Source of the DNA: Bdellovibrio sp. BCCA
GTDB taxonomy: Bacteria; Bdellovibrionota; Bdellovibrionia; Bdellovibrionales; Bdellovibrionaceae
NCBI RefSeq assembly: GCF_037996825.1
Contig: NZ_JBBNAC010000001.1
Location: 1,674,001-1,738,000, forward strand
Direction of reading: 5' to 3'
Length of the DNA stretch: 64,000 nt
This document shows, piece after piece, positions 42,471 to 50,946 of the stretch. Within the stretch, counting starts at the first letter, position 1. Each line of letters begins with the position of its first letter. The position numbers and the translations under genes were made by a program. Under the pieces are notes generated by a model. The model was not told where the DNA came from and ran no database searches. It worked only from the letters and a program-made list of their open reading frames with translations.

Positions 42471-43492
42471 CGTGAAAGCTCCTTTAAAGCCGCGGCAAAG
42501 CCATCGATATCTTCTTTGCGAGTGTCCCAAGAGGTCATCCAGCGGCACTCGAATGTATTTTCATCCCACACGTAAAAGAAATATTTCTCACGCAGAGGTT
42601 TCACCCAAGAACTGGGGATTTTTGCAAAGACCGCATTGCTTTGCGGAACTTCGCGCACACTCACGCCAGGAATATCTTTGACGGCTTCGTAAAGATACTG
42701 CGCCATGGAGCAAGAGTGGTTGGCAATATCTTGCCATAAATTATTCTGAAAATATGCTTGAAACTGACAAGCGATAAAACGAGTTTTTGAAGGAAGTTGC
42801 GCGCTCTGTTTGCGAATATATTTGAAATTCTGCGCAAGCTCTTTATTAAAGAACACCACAGCTTCACCCATCAAAAGTCCGTTTTTAGTACCGCCAAAAG
42901 ACACTGCATCGACGCCTAAATCCGCTGTGATTTCTTTCAGAGTTTTCTTTAAATAAGCGGCGGCATTTGAAAGGCGAGAGCCATCAATATGCACGTGCAT
43001 TTTCTTTTCTTTGGCCAAGCCAATTAAAACTTTTAATTCTTCGATAGAGTAAGTCGTTCCAAGCTCGGTGGGTTGAGTAATCGACAACACTTGTCCTTGT
43101 GAGTAGTGTTGATCGCCGCGACGGATGTAGGTTTTCTCTAAATCAGCGACAGAAATTTTTCCATTCACGGAAGGCAACGCAATAAGCTTTGCGCCAGTAA
43201 AAAATTCCGGAGCGCCACACTCATCCACATTGATGTGTGCGACATCAGAACAGAAGATCGCTTGGTAGGATTCCGTCAGGGCTTTTAATGCCGTGACGTT
43301 CGCAGCTGTGCCGTTGAAAACAAAAAACACCTGCGCGTCTGAGCCAAATTGTTTTTTAAATTCCGCAATAGCTTTTTCCGTCCATTCATCAGTTCCGTAA
43401 GCAGGAGCGTGATCGACGTTGGCTTCTGCCAAAGAAGCTAAAATCTGCGGGTGAACTCCGGCATGATTGTCGCTGCCAAACCCTCGTTTCAT
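42467..43492 (-). CDS. Threonine-aldolase-family PLP enzyme
   Basis: 341 residues, fold type I PLP enzyme of the L-threonine aldolase/beta-eliminating lyase group. Visible: SDNHAGVHPQILASLAEAN, AYGTDEWT, FVFNGTAANVTALKAL, VHIDGSRLSNAAAYL and the PLP Lys in VSFGGTKNGLL (near residue 200). Usually splits L-threonine to glycine and acetaldehyde, but relatives cleave other beta-substituted amino acids. It sits in the kynA operon with 2-bp spacing to the arginase-fold gene, so a tryptophan-breakdown role is possible. Confidence 0.88.
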   Translation of the reverse strand: MKRGFGSDNHAGVHPQILASLAEANVDHAPAYGTDEWTEKAIAEFKKQFGSDAQVFFVFNGTAANVTALKALTESYQAIFCSDVAHINVDECGAPEFFTGAKLIALPSVNGKISVADLEKTYIRRGDQHYSQGQVLSITQPTELGTTYSIEELKVLIGLAKEKKMHVHIDGSRLSNAAAYLKKTLKEITADLGVDAVSFGGTKNGLLMGEAVVFFNKELAQNFKYIRKQSAQLPSKTRFIACQFQAYFQNNLWQDIANHSCSMAQYLYEAVKDIPGVSVREVPQSNAVFAKIPSSWVKPLREKYFFYVWDENTFECRWMTSWDTRKEDIDGFAAALKELSR

Positions 43493-43494
43493 AA

Positions 43495-44454
43495 CTAGGC
43501 CTTGTTCAGATTTGCGAAAATAAAATTGTGCGCGATAAGAGCCGCTAACTTACTTGTGCGATTGTCTTGATCCAATGGCGGAGAAACTTCGTAAATACCA
43601 ATACCACGAACATCAAATTCGCGATTCAGCCACAAGAAGCTCTCTAAAAATTCTTTTGTAAATAAACCCGTGGTCCAAGACTGACTGCAACCTGGGGCTT
43701 CATTGGAAGTGAAGGCATCGATGTCGATGCTTAAGAAAACTTTTTTCTTTTCTTTATCCTTCATGAAGTTTTTAAGAACGGGCAAAAGTCCTTCGGCATT
43801 CACTTGGTCTAAAGTGAAAACAGAAGCCCCGTGATTTTTCGCCCAAGTGATATGAGCTTGGCTGTTGCATTGGTTTTGAATTCCAACTTCAGCAAAGTCC
43901 ACGTGACCTTTGAATTCTGAAAGTACACGGTGAAAAGGTGTGCCCGAATTAAAACCTTTATCCGTCGGACGGACATCCATATGAGCATCAAAATTAATCA
44001 AGACGGCATTGTCTTTAAAGACATCCAAAAATCCTGCACCATCGCAGTAGCCATAATCATGACCGCCACCAAGGGAGATCCAGCGTTTTCCCGACGCAGC
44101 CAACGCACGTGCAGTTTCGCGCGCTTTCTCGTGACGATCGCCCAAAGGTTTTTCTTTATCCGCCAGATCACCCAAGTCCAAAATTTTTGGCAGGCGGATG
44201 GAAGCCAAGTGTGGAGTCATCTTGTAGAGATAAAAACGAACCTCACGGGGAGCCGCTTGCGCTCCAGGGCGTCCGCCATTCAAAGCAATGCCTTCATCGT
44301 CAGGAAGACCTAAGATGGCGAAGTCAAAATCATGTTCGGAAATTTTTTGTAGATCAGGCTTTGATAAAGGCTGGACGCATTCTCCAAGACGCGGATCTTC
44401 TTTGTCGTTTTTGGTGAAAAGAAGATGTTTGTCGATCGGATGAAACCAGCTCAT
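43495..44454 (-). CDS. Arginase/formiminoglutamase-family hydrolase
   Basis: 319 residues from ATG 44454, which overlaps the upstream stop (TAATG). Binuclear Mn site motifs: SLGGGHDYGY, INFDAHMDVRP and LSIDIDAFTSNEAPG. The family hydrolyses arginine, agmatine, formiminoglutamate or guanidino compounds. The pattern GGRPGAQAAPREVRFYLYKM at the N-terminus is close to formimidoylglutamase (HutG). Substrate not settled; no other hut genes are present. It is in the kynA cluster. Confidence 0.85.
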   Translation of the reverse strand: MSWFHPIDKHLLFTKNDKEDPRLGECVQPLSKPDLQKISEHDFDFAILGLPDDEGIALNGGRPGAQAAPREVRFYLYKMTPHLASIRLPKILDLGDLADKEKPLGDRHEKARETARALAASGKRWISLGGGHDYGYCDGAGFLDVFKDNAVLINFDAHMDVRPTDKGFNSGTPFHRVLSEFKGHVDFAEVGIQNQCNSQAHITWAKNHGASVFTLDQVNAEGLLPVLKNFMKDKEKKKVFLSIDIDAFTSNEAPGCSQSWTTGLFTKEFLESFLWLNREFDVRGIGIYEVSPPLDQDNRTSKLAALIAHNFIFANLNKA

Positions 44455-45038
44455 TATCTCAGGTTGCCCCACTTAGACATGCGGAGAATTTTTTTAACAT
44501 CTCCAGTCTCTGAATCATAGATTTTCATGGTCGCATTGCTTTTGCCAAACTGAATCGTCGCAAAAGTAGTGCTTGTGGTGTCTGACAAGAAGACAACCCA
44601 CTCTTTTCCTTCCGTCGGTGTGACGCTGTAGCGATAAGTGATCGGGTCGGCTGTTCTGTAGTCAGCGCCGTTTTGGAAATCTTTTAAATTGATTGGATAA
44701 AAACTCAAAGAGTTGAAATCACGAACAGTGATAATGCCGTCTTGGCTATACCAGTAGCCGAGCATTTTCTTAAGACCTACATACTCAACGCTTTCAATCA
44801 CGGCTTTGCAAGTTTGGACATCAAGAAGGCCCGTTGCTGTGATTGTATCGCCCGTCGTAAGCTTACGGATGTTCGTAGAAGCATCTTCTGATTTTGAATC
44901 AATAACATAGCGAGGGCAGAGATCGCCTGAATGCAAATAAACGCCTGTGAAGTCTCTTTCTATAGTCCCAACAATCGGTTGAGAAGAAAAAGCCACAGAT
45001 GAAACAGCAAGGCTGAGGACGAAAAACAATAATCTCAT
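44454..45038 (-). CDS. Secreted protein of unknown function
   Basis: 194 residues from ATG 45038 (AAGGTGGGG 4 bp upstream). Signal peptide MRLLFFVLSLAVSSVAFS. The mature part looks like an OB-fold/beta-rich domain (VGTIERDFTGVYLHSGDLCPRYVI, TTGDTITATGLLDVQTCKAVIESVEY) with two cysteines, then a C-terminal beta domain. No family recognised. Translationally coupled to the arginase-fold gene although that enzyme is cytosolic. Confidence 0.6.
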   Translation of the reverse strand: MRLLFFVLSLAVSSVAFSSQPIVGTIERDFTGVYLHSGDLCPRYVIDSKSEDASTNIRKLTTGDTITATGLLDVQTCKAVIESVEYVGLKKMLGYWYSQDGIITVRDFNSLSFYPINLKDFQNGADYRTADPITYRYSVTPTEGKEWVVFLSDTTSTTFATIQFGKSNATMKIYDSETGDVKKILRMSKWGNLR

Positions 45039-45082
45039 GCCCCACCTTGTTCCATGGCTCTTATGCTCGGTCAATAGTATTT

Positions 45083-45802
45083 CTACTCCATTTTTTGACA
45101 GATCGAGTCAACTGCTAAATTAAATAGCACTTTCCCGTGTTCAGCCGAGCAAAGGCTCGGGTTTGAACCCATTCGACCATCGGGGAAAGTTTCACGGAAC
45201 TCTTTCGGAGCCATTGGCCAATGAGGACGATCTTTCGTCGGTTTGAAATCCATCTTCGGAACATCTTTATAAGCTTCAGGATGAGTGAACATTGTGACGG
45301 AGATTTCTCCGCATGTCGCATGAAAACCATTTTCGTTACCAAAGACTTTGTTTTCGTAAGCCGTCACCTCAGGAAGATGCCACCAGTTGAAAAGTTTAAT
45401 ATCGAAAGTCTCTTGATCTTGTTTGGCTTGGCAGAACGCCGAAGTCAAAGGGGCGATATTGCCGCCGTGACCGTTGATAAATGTAAACTTATTAAAGCCG
45501 TGCTTTCCCAGGCTTTGAATGATTTCAGTCACCACTTGAATGTAAGTGATGGGAGAAAAAGTAATCGTCCCAGGGAAAGCCATGTGGTGCACAGCCATTC
45601 CAAAACACAACGGCGGAGCCACCAGAGTTTTTGTTTTTTCTCCAACAGCTTTCGCAACTTCCCACGCAGACAAATAATCAATGCCAATAAGACCCGTCGG
45701 ACCGTGTTGCTCTGTAGAGCCCACCGGAACGATGATGTGTTTTTTTGTTTTTAGGTATTTTTCAACTTGTGGCCACGTTTTTTCTTGTAGATTCATCGAC
45801 AT
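45083..45802 (-). CDS. Creatininase-family amidohydrolase
   Basis: 239 residues from ATG 45802 (GGAG 8 bp upstream). Metal-binding residues of the creatininase fold: VPVGSTEQHGPTGLIGIDYL (Glu, His, Asp), FINGHGGNIAPL (His) and GFHATCGEISVTMF (Glu). The family includes creatinine amidohydrolase and the formamide hydrolase ArfB of flavin/deazaflavin biosynthesis. It leads the kynA cluster, which makes a formamide-cleaving role possible (inference). Confidence 0.88.
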   Translation of the reverse strand: MSMNLQEKTWPQVEKYLKTKKHIIVPVGSTEQHGPTGLIGIDYLSAWEVAKAVGEKTKTLVAPPLCFGMAVHHMAFPGTITFSPITYIQVVTEIIQSLGKHGFNKFTFINGHGGNIAPLTSAFCQAKQDQETFDIKLFNWWHLPEVTAYENKVFGNENGFHATCGEISVTMFTHPEAYKDVPKMDFKPTKDRPHWPMAPKEFRETFPDGRMGSNPSLCSAEHGKVLFNLAVDSICQKME

Positions 45803-45843
45803 TGCTTGCTCCAATGATCTAAGCACACATAATATAAATATAA

Positions 45844-46689
45844 ATGTCTATCGATAACGGAACTAGTCAGCTTTCTTTTCCTTTGCGCGGAGAAATTCCT
45901 TCGGCAGAAACTCTTATTGTGCGCGACATTGACGTCGTCGGTACGGGAGCATTGCGCCGCCATCAGTTGGAAGAGTTGCAAAAAACAAAAAAATTTATTT
46001 TGCATACCCACGAAAGCATGATTCCTGAATCCGTGCAGTCGATTTATCAGGCGGAGCTCATCAGAACGTTGCAGTGGCTTCGTCCGGTGAAAACGGAGAA
46101 AAAAGACATCTTTGATTTTCTTCACGAAGAACAAGTTCTCTTTTCTAAGATATTTCCTGAGACAACCAAGGCCTTGGGGTTCGCCGTAAATAAAATCCGG
46201 GATCGCTATCTTGATGAGATGGAGTGGAGCAGTTGGCTTCTTCAAGATCATTGGCGCTATTTTGTAGGCTTTCTTCGTCAGATGTTTCCAGATAAGCCGG
46301 GGCTTATGGAAACCGCCCATTGGGAATGGGTGCAAGCGTGGATTGAAATTCAGCCTTTTGATTTGGGCCGACTAGAAAAAAACGTCGTGATCGTAAATCC
46401 TAGTTTGCAGATCGTTTCATTCTCTCAAAACAACGCTGTTTTAAAGCGAGACAAAGGTATGTACGCTTTTGTTTACAGTGGTGCGAAAGCGACTGTGGTG
46501 GAAAGAGCACTAGACGTGTATGAAGCGCAATTCATCGACTTATTACAAGAAGATAGAAAGTACACGCCTGACCAACTCACACAGAGGGCCTTGCTGAGTG
46601 ACGAAATAACACCTCAACTATCATCCGAAGAGTGGCAAAATAAGTTTTTCTCTCTCTGTCAGGACGCTATACTGATTTGCGAGACCTAA
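45844..46689 (+). CDS. Uncharacterised protein, possible DUF2063-like
   Basis: 281 residues with no clear motif. Helical N-terminal half (SVQSIYQAELIRTLQWL, FLHEEQVLFSKIFPETTKALGF) superficially like DUF2063-type DNA-binding domain proteins, and a beta-rich C-terminal half (VVIVNPSLQIVSFSQNNAVL, YAFVYSGAKATVVERAL). No signal peptide. It overlaps the start region of the barrel gene downstream by a few codons only if that gene used an upstream start. Function unknown. Confidence 0.55.
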   Translation: MSIDNGTSQLSFPLRGEIPSAETLIVRDIDVVGTGALRRHQLEELQKTKKFILHTHESMIPESVQSIYQAELIRTLQWLRPVKTEKKDIFDFLHEEQVLFSKIFPETTKALGFAVNKIRDRYLDEMEWSSWLLQDHWRYFVGFLRQMFPDKPGLMETAHWEWVQAWIEIQPFDLGRLEKNVVIVNPSLQIVSFSQNNAVLKRDKGMYAFVYSGAKATVVERALDVYEAQFIDLLQEDRKYTPDQLTQRALLSDEITPQLSSEEWQNKFFSLCQDAILICET

Positions 46690-46703
46690 CAAGGAGTGTG
46701 CGG

Positions 46704-47231
46704 ATGAAAGCAAAAATCTTAGCTCTGGTGGCTGTAGTGATTGCAAGTGTGGTGGCGGGAAATGCCGAGGCGCGCGGAAGTGCAAGCGGCGTGATGTTAA
46801 CGGGCAATGCCTTTATCTATAATTCCACCGACGATAACAACGGGACAAAGATTGAATCCAAGAATAGCATTTATGATATCAAGCTGGGATATCTAACCGG
46901 CAGCGGTTTGTATCTGGGTGGTATCTATACTCTGCGCAACTCGCAAACTGGCAGTACGACTACAGATGGAAAAGCTCTTGGCGGTTCCGTTGGTTATGTC
47001 GCGGCGAATGGCTTTTTTGTGATGGGCCACTATATTGCTTCTGCCGAATTGGGTGATCTTAAAGAGGGTAAAGGGATGCAAGGTGATCTGGGGTATCTTA
47101 CCAATGTCACGGGTGCATTTGTTGTGGGTGTTGAACTGACTTACCGTTCAATTGAATACAAAACGACAAGCGATACAAAATATAAAAAAGATGAATTGCT
47201 TCCGCTTTTGACTTTAGGATTTGTGTTCTAG
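46704..47231 (+). CDS. Outer-membrane beta-barrel-like protein
   Basis: 175 residues from ATG 46704 (AAGGAG 8 bp upstream). Signal peptide ends near AEA-RG (residue 23). Strand-like repeats (YDIKLGYLTGSGLYLGGIYTL, GSVGYVAANGFFVMGHYI, AFVVGVELTYRSIEY) and a final LLTLGFVF with terminal Phe fit an eight-stranded outer-membrane barrel. Similar in style, not closely in sequence, to the barrel gene at 6215. Terminator follows. Confidence 0.65.
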   Translation: MKAKILALVAVVIASVVAGNAEARGSASGVMLTGNAFIYNSTDDNNGTKIESKNSIYDIKLGYLTGSGLYLGGIYTLRNSQTGSTTTDGKALGGSVGYVAANGFFVMGHYIASAELGDLKEGKGMQGDLGYLTNVTGAFVVGVELTYRSIEYKTTSDTKYKKDELLPLLTLGFVF

Positions 47232-47257
47232 ATTTAAAACTGAAAATGGAATTTCGG

Positions 47258-47289
47258 AAAAAAGGGCTTCATGATGAAGCCCTTTTTTA
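47258..47289 (+). terminator. Bidirectional Rho-independent terminator
   Basis: AAAAAGGGCTTC and GAAGCCCTTTTTT pair around ATGAT between the barrel gene and the convergent HD-GYP gene; A and T tracts on both sides allow use on both strands. Confidence 0.88.
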
Positions 47290-47290
47290 T

Positions 47291-48217
47291 TTAAAGACCT
47301 TTAAGTATATCGTTCAGTAATTGAATATGTTGCAGTGGGTGCTTACCAACATGGTCGATCATCATTTTTTTCGCGGCTTCCGCTTTAGGCACACTTTCAA
47401 ACGTGATCAGGCGATCTATGGCGTTCGCAGAAGAAACGAGAACTGCCAACGGATCTTGATCTTTTTCGCGCAAACCCTTGGGGCCGGCGCCATTGATCGT
47501 TTCTTCGTGCTGAGCGATGATATTGATCACAGTTTGATCAAAGTGTTTCTTATCCTGAACTTTTGTGGCGCCATCTGTAGGGTGTCTGTTCCAAACGGCG
47601 CGGTCCGCTTCACTCATAGTATCTAAAGGCTGATTGAGATTGAGCGAAGAGTTGTGGTGGCCGTAGTCGTGTAAGATAGCGCCCAAAGTAAGAAGCTGTG
47701 TTTTCTTTGGATCGCTAATTCCTAATTTCTGTGCCAGAGCGATTGAAAGTGTTGCGACAGTCACGCCATGATGGGCGATGTTTTTATCCGTATTTTCGAT
47801 ATTCATGATCGAGGACATGGCTTGGGCATTGCTCATGATAAAGTTCACGTACTTGCCAGCCGCATCCTTGGCGTAATTGTAGGATTCGACGTTGTCGGGA
47901 TTTTCAAAAACTTCTTCGGCGTTGTTTTGTTGGGAACCTTGAATGATTTCTGAACGAGTTTGAATGTCTTTGTTCGAAGAGTTGTCGTAAGCCGTCTCGA
48001 TATTTTTTTGCAGATAGCTGCGGTAGCTTGTTTCCTCGTCTGTAAGGATGTACATTTTGCGAAGTTTTTTGTCCTTAAGACGTTTGAGGCGTTCTCCCTC
48101 GAAACTGTCGCCGCGACGAAGGTAGAGAATCATCTTTTCGTTGATTTTAACGTAAGCGTTGAAGTCGATCTTTTGATCTCCGCGCAGGGTGCTTACGCGA
48201 ATAGAAACATAATCCAT
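47291..48217 (-). CDS. HD-GYP-family protein with GAGP in place of GYP (Bd1817-like)
   Basis: 308 residues. An N-terminal module (about 15-75, DFNAYVKINEKMILYLRRGDSF) precedes the HD-GYP domain. Likely metal ligands: H150 (AHHG), H183-D184 (ILHDYGHH), H212 (RHP), H237 (AQHEE) and an Asp near 268 (ANAIDRL). GYP reads NGAGPKG, so the active-site Tyr is absent. Length and residues match what I recall of Bdellovibrio Bd1817, whose structure shows a two-metal site. May still hydrolyse or bind c-di-GMP. Divergent (33 bp) from the HPt-like gene. Confidence 0.85.
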   Translation of the reverse strand: MDYVSIRVSTLRGDQKIDFNAYVKINEKMILYLRRGDSFEGERLKRLKDKKLRKMYILTDEETSYRSYLQKNIETAYDNSSNKDIQTRSEIIQGSQQNNAEEVFENPDNVESYNYAKDAAGKYVNFIMSNAQAMSSIMNIENTDKNIAHHGVTVATLSIALAQKLGISDPKKTQLLTLGAILHDYGHHNSSLNLNQPLDTMSEADRAVWNRHPTDGATKVQDKKHFDQTVINIIAQHEETINGAGPKGLREKDQDPLAVLVSSANAIDRLITFESVPKAEAAKKMMIDHVGKHPLQHIQLLNDILKGL

Positions 48218-48250
48218 TGCCTCTGTGTCCTTCGGTTGTTATCGTAAGTT

Positions 48251-48766
48251 ATGTCGATTGATAAAGAAATTGTAGAAGATTTTGTAAATGAGTCAAAGTC
48301 CTTAATTGAAGAGTTGATAGACCTTCTCGAAAGTATTGAAGGTGACTTTTCTCAGGTTCAAAAATTGGCTGATTACGGAAACAATGTCGATCGCATTATG
48401 GGGGGAGCAAAAAGTTTGGCGATGATGGCACCACCGGATCATGCTCTGCACATGATTTCAGACTACGCCGCTCTCTGTAAGGCGGTTGGATATAAGGCTT
48501 CTCAGATCAATGACAATGAACAATTTTACGATGTCTGCGTGGCTCTTCTTTTAGACGCCACAGAGACTTTAAGTGTTCTGCTTAACAACATCGAAAAGGA
48601 AGGAAAGGTTTTGAAAGAAACCATTCCTCAAGCCTTTATCGAACGCCTTCGTTGGGTGTCTAGTCAGTTCAGCGAAGCATACAGTATGAGTGTTGGCACA
48701 GGAACAGCCCCTCAAAAACTCAGACAGTCAGAAATCGACGATCTTTTGAAAAAGCTGGGCCTCTAA
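48251..48766 (+). CDS. HPt-like protein with FliM/CheZ-type C-terminal peptide
   Basis: 171 residues. The N-terminus (VEDFVNESKSLIEELIDLLESIE) and DRIMGGAKSLAMM (residues 47-59) match the CheA HPt pattern H-x-I-K-G-G-A-x-x-L, but the phospho-His is D47 and the Lys is M50. It ends QSEIDDLLKKLGL (159-171), like FliM (LSQAEIDALL) and CheZ (VDDLLDSLGF) peptides that bind CheY. So it may bind CheY-type regulators without phosphotransfer. Divergent from the HD-GYP gene. Assignment is my own pattern match. Confidence 0.6.
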   Translation: MSIDKEIVEDFVNESKSLIEELIDLLESIEGDFSQVQKLADYGNNVDRIMGGAKSLAMMAPPDHALHMISDYAALCKAVGYKASQINDNEQFYDVCVALLLDATETLSVLLNNIEKEGKVLKETIPQAFIERLRWVSSQFSEAYSMSVGTGTAPQKLRQSEIDDLLKKLGL

Positions 48767-48865
48767 TCAAAGAGGTCGGGTGTTATTAAACACGTCTAGC
48801 TCGTTCGTCTGTCTTAAAAAAATTCACCTATAATGTAGAAAAACGCCTACAAGTGAGGTGAAGTT

Positions 48866-49234
48866 ATGAACACAAATATAAAATGGATATCAGCCGTTTT
48901 AATAGCGGCTTCTTTTAATGTTGGTTTGGCAAACGATAGAGAACATACAGCGAATCAAACCAATCAAAAAACAATAAATACTACAAATCAAAAGACGGCT
49001 GAAGATCAAATGATGAATGCAAGCGACACAGAGTTGACTCGACGTGTGCGCGAACAAATTGTCGCGGATAACAGTCTTTCTGTGAATGCGAAAAACGTTA
49101 AAATCATTTCACAAAATGGTCGTGTGACATTGAAAGGTCCTGTGGATTCAACTCAAGAACGAAACAAGATAGAGACCATTGCGAAAAGCGTCTCAGGAGC
49201 AAAAATCATTGTGAACGAGACCGTCGTCAAATAG
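48866..49234 (+). CDS. BON-domain periplasmic protein
   Basis: 122 residues. Signal peptide to about GLA-ND (residue 22), a Thr/Asn-rich linker, then one BON domain (about 55-122: SDTELTRRVREQIVADNSLSVNAKNVKIISQNGRVTLKGPVDSTQERNKI). BON proteins such as OsmY respond to envelope or osmotic stress. Followed 9 bp later by the glycine-zipper gene, likely the same transcript. GAGGTGAAG upstream. Confidence 0.88.
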   Translation: MNTNIKWISAVLIAASFNVGLANDREHTANQTNQKTINTTNQKTAEDQMMNASDTELTRRVREQIVADNSLSVNAKNVKIISQNGRVTLKGPVDSTQERNKIETIAKSVSGAKIIVNETVVK

Positions 49235-49243
49235 GGGGCAGTT

Positions 49244-49822
49244 ATGGCTAAACAAGGCAGAAAAGTGGTGTTCGGAATATTTAAAAATCGCTCCGAACTT
49301 GAAAGTTGTGTAGACCAATTACGTTTAGACGGTTTTAGAGCGGAAGACGTATCTGTGTTGATGCCTGAAAAAGGGGACACGGCGACTTTTGCGCATGAAA
49401 AACAAACGAAAGCTCCAGAGGGTGCCGCTATCGGTACAGGCACGGGAGCTGTTCTCGGTGGAGCCTTCGGATGGCTTGTCGGAATCGGTGCGATTGCAAC
49501 AATTCCAGCATTGGGACCTTTGGTTGCGGCCGGCCCGATTATGAGCGCCTTAGCAGGACTCGGTGTGGGTGGAGCCGTCGGCGGAGTCACTGGTGCTTTA
49601 GTGGGTATCGGTATTCCCGAATATGAAGCCAAACGCTATGAAAAATATGTGAAAGACGGAGGTATGTTGATCTCTGTTCATGTCGACGATAACGAGTGGG
49701 AAGATAAGGCTGAAAAAATTCTTGAAGCTGCCGGAGCTCAGGATATTTCCAACTCATCTGAAGTTGCCCAAAGAGAATTTAGAAAATCCACACCTTCAAG
49801 CGATAAATCGACACATATCTGA
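49244..49822 (+). CDS. Glycine-zipper stress-type protein
   Basis: 192 residues. The N-terminal domain KVVFGIFKNRSELESCVDQLRLDGFRAEDVSVLMP (about 8-45) is like general-stress YflT/DUF1269-type proteins; a central glycine-rich hydrophobic region (GAAIGTGTGAVLGGAFGWLVGIGAI, ALAGLGVGGAVGGVTGALVGIG) is a double glycine zipper that may insert in membranes. No signal peptide. Runs with the BON-domain gene; a terminator follows. Confidence 0.75.
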   Translation: MAKQGRKVVFGIFKNRSELESCVDQLRLDGFRAEDVSVLMPEKGDTATFAHEKQTKAPEGAAIGTGTGAVLGGAFGWLVGIGAIATIPALGPLVAAGPIMSALAGLGVGGAVGGVTGALVGIGIPEYEAKRYEKYVKDGGMLISVHVDDNEWEDKAEKILEAAGAQDISNSSEVAQREFRKSTPSSDKSTHI

Positions 49823-49827
49823 TAATA

Positions 49828-49856
49828 AAAAAGCCCCTTTTTGCGAGGGGCTTTTT
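49828..49856 (+). terminator. Bidirectional Rho-independent terminator
   Basis: AAAAAGCCCCT and AGGGGCTTTTT pair around TTTTGCG. It separates the stress operon from convergent queG and overlaps the queG stop codon. Confidence 0.9.
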
Positions 49857-50901
49857 ATTCAATTTGTTTAAGAGTCCAACTTGCGAGTTCGCCCAGTTTC
49901 TCGTGCTCCAGAAGAATTCTTACTTCCTCGGAAAGTGCTTTGATTCTTTTATTTGCGACAACAATCAAAGCATTTCTTTTTAATCCGAAAGATCCCGCGC
50001 GTGCCAGAGGGGTCCCCAAGAAATCTCGGCCGATTTTTTTTCCTGAGGCTGTGAGAATGTATCGAAGATCATCGATGAGGAGCTCTTCGTTCTCCTGTGT
50101 AAGAGTTAAATTTGTTTCAATCGAAAGCTGCCCTTTAAAAACTTTTTGATTCCAAGGGCAGACGGTTTGACATAAATCACACCCAAAAAACCAATCGCCG
50201 ATCTGAGAGCGCAATTCTTCGGAAGGCACTTGTCTTGATTCGATGGTGAGATAGGAAATGCATTTTCGTGCATCCATTTTACGCGGCTCAAGAAGAGCGC
50301 CTGTGGGACAAATATCAATGCACCTTGTGCACGTCCCGCAAAAATCCGGTAACGGTTCTATCTCAGTTTCTAACTTCAAGGATGTGTAGATCTCGCCAAT
50401 AAAAAACAAGCTGCCTTTTTTGGGGTGGATGAGGCATGTATTTTTTCCGACCCAACCAAGCCCCGCGCGTTTGGCTAAATCTCTTTCTAAAACCGGACTG
50501 CTATCTGTGAATGGAAGAAACTCTTCTTCAGGCATAAGACCCTGCAATTTTTTGCAGAGTTCTGTCATGCGTTCTTTAAACCAAAAATGATAATCCATTC
50601 CCTGAGCGTAAAGACTGACCCGTGCTTGTTTTAAAGGGAAGTCCTGCTTTTTTTCAGGATGAGGAAAATAAGGAATGGCAAAAACCAAAGCGCTTTGCGC
50701 CCGAGGCCATTTGCTGCGTGGTTCTTCTTTGATGGGAGCGTGATCTTCCAAGTACTTCATGTCTCCATGCAATCCCTGGTTGAGCCATTCTTTATAGAAC
50801 TCAAAACTTAAAGGTTTGCTTAAAGACGTGAAACCGAAGTGGGAAAATCCCAAATCTTCCAGGGTTTCATCAATGAGAGATTTCATCTCCTGTGGCGTCA
50901 C
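49855..50901 (-). CDS. queG: QueG, epoxyqueuosine reductase
   Basis: 348 residues. Reduces epoxyqueuosine to queuosine in tRNA, using cobalamin and two 4Fe-4S clusters. Cluster motifs: CGTCTRCIDICPTGAL and FFGCDLCQTVCPWNQK; also ERDLAKRAGLGWVGKNTCLI. GTG 50901 has AAAGAG 6 bp upstream; ATG 50886 has CAGGAG directly abutting. The first is preferred. Divergent from cca. Confidence 0.96.
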   Translation of the reverse strand: MTPQEMKSLIDETLEDLGFSHFGFTSLSKPLSFEFYKEWLNQGLHGDMKYLEDHAPIKEEPRSKWPRAQSALVFAIPYFPHPEKKQDFPLKQARVSLYAQGMDYHFWFKERMTELCKKLQGLMPEEEFLPFTDSSPVLERDLAKRAGLGWVGKNTCLIHPKKGSLFFIGEIYTSLKLETEIEPLPDFCGTCTRCIDICPTGALLEPRKMDARKCISYLTIESRQVPSEELRSQIGDWFFGCDLCQTVCPWNQKVFKGQLSIETNLTLTQENEELLIDDLRYILTASGKKIGRDFLGTPLARAGSFGLKRNALIVVANKRIKALSEEVRILLEHEKLGELASWTLKQIE

Positions 50902-50946
50902 GCAAAACTCTTTCTTTCGTTCCGGTCTTTTTCTACACTGAAGGAG

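Noticed and set aside
45221-45754. 177-codon plus-strand open frame
   Set aside because: Antisense to the creatininase gene with no motif or ribosome site.
45793-46335. 180-codon minus-strand open frame
   Set aside because: Antisense to the uncharacterised gene at 45844; no start signal and shadow-like composition.
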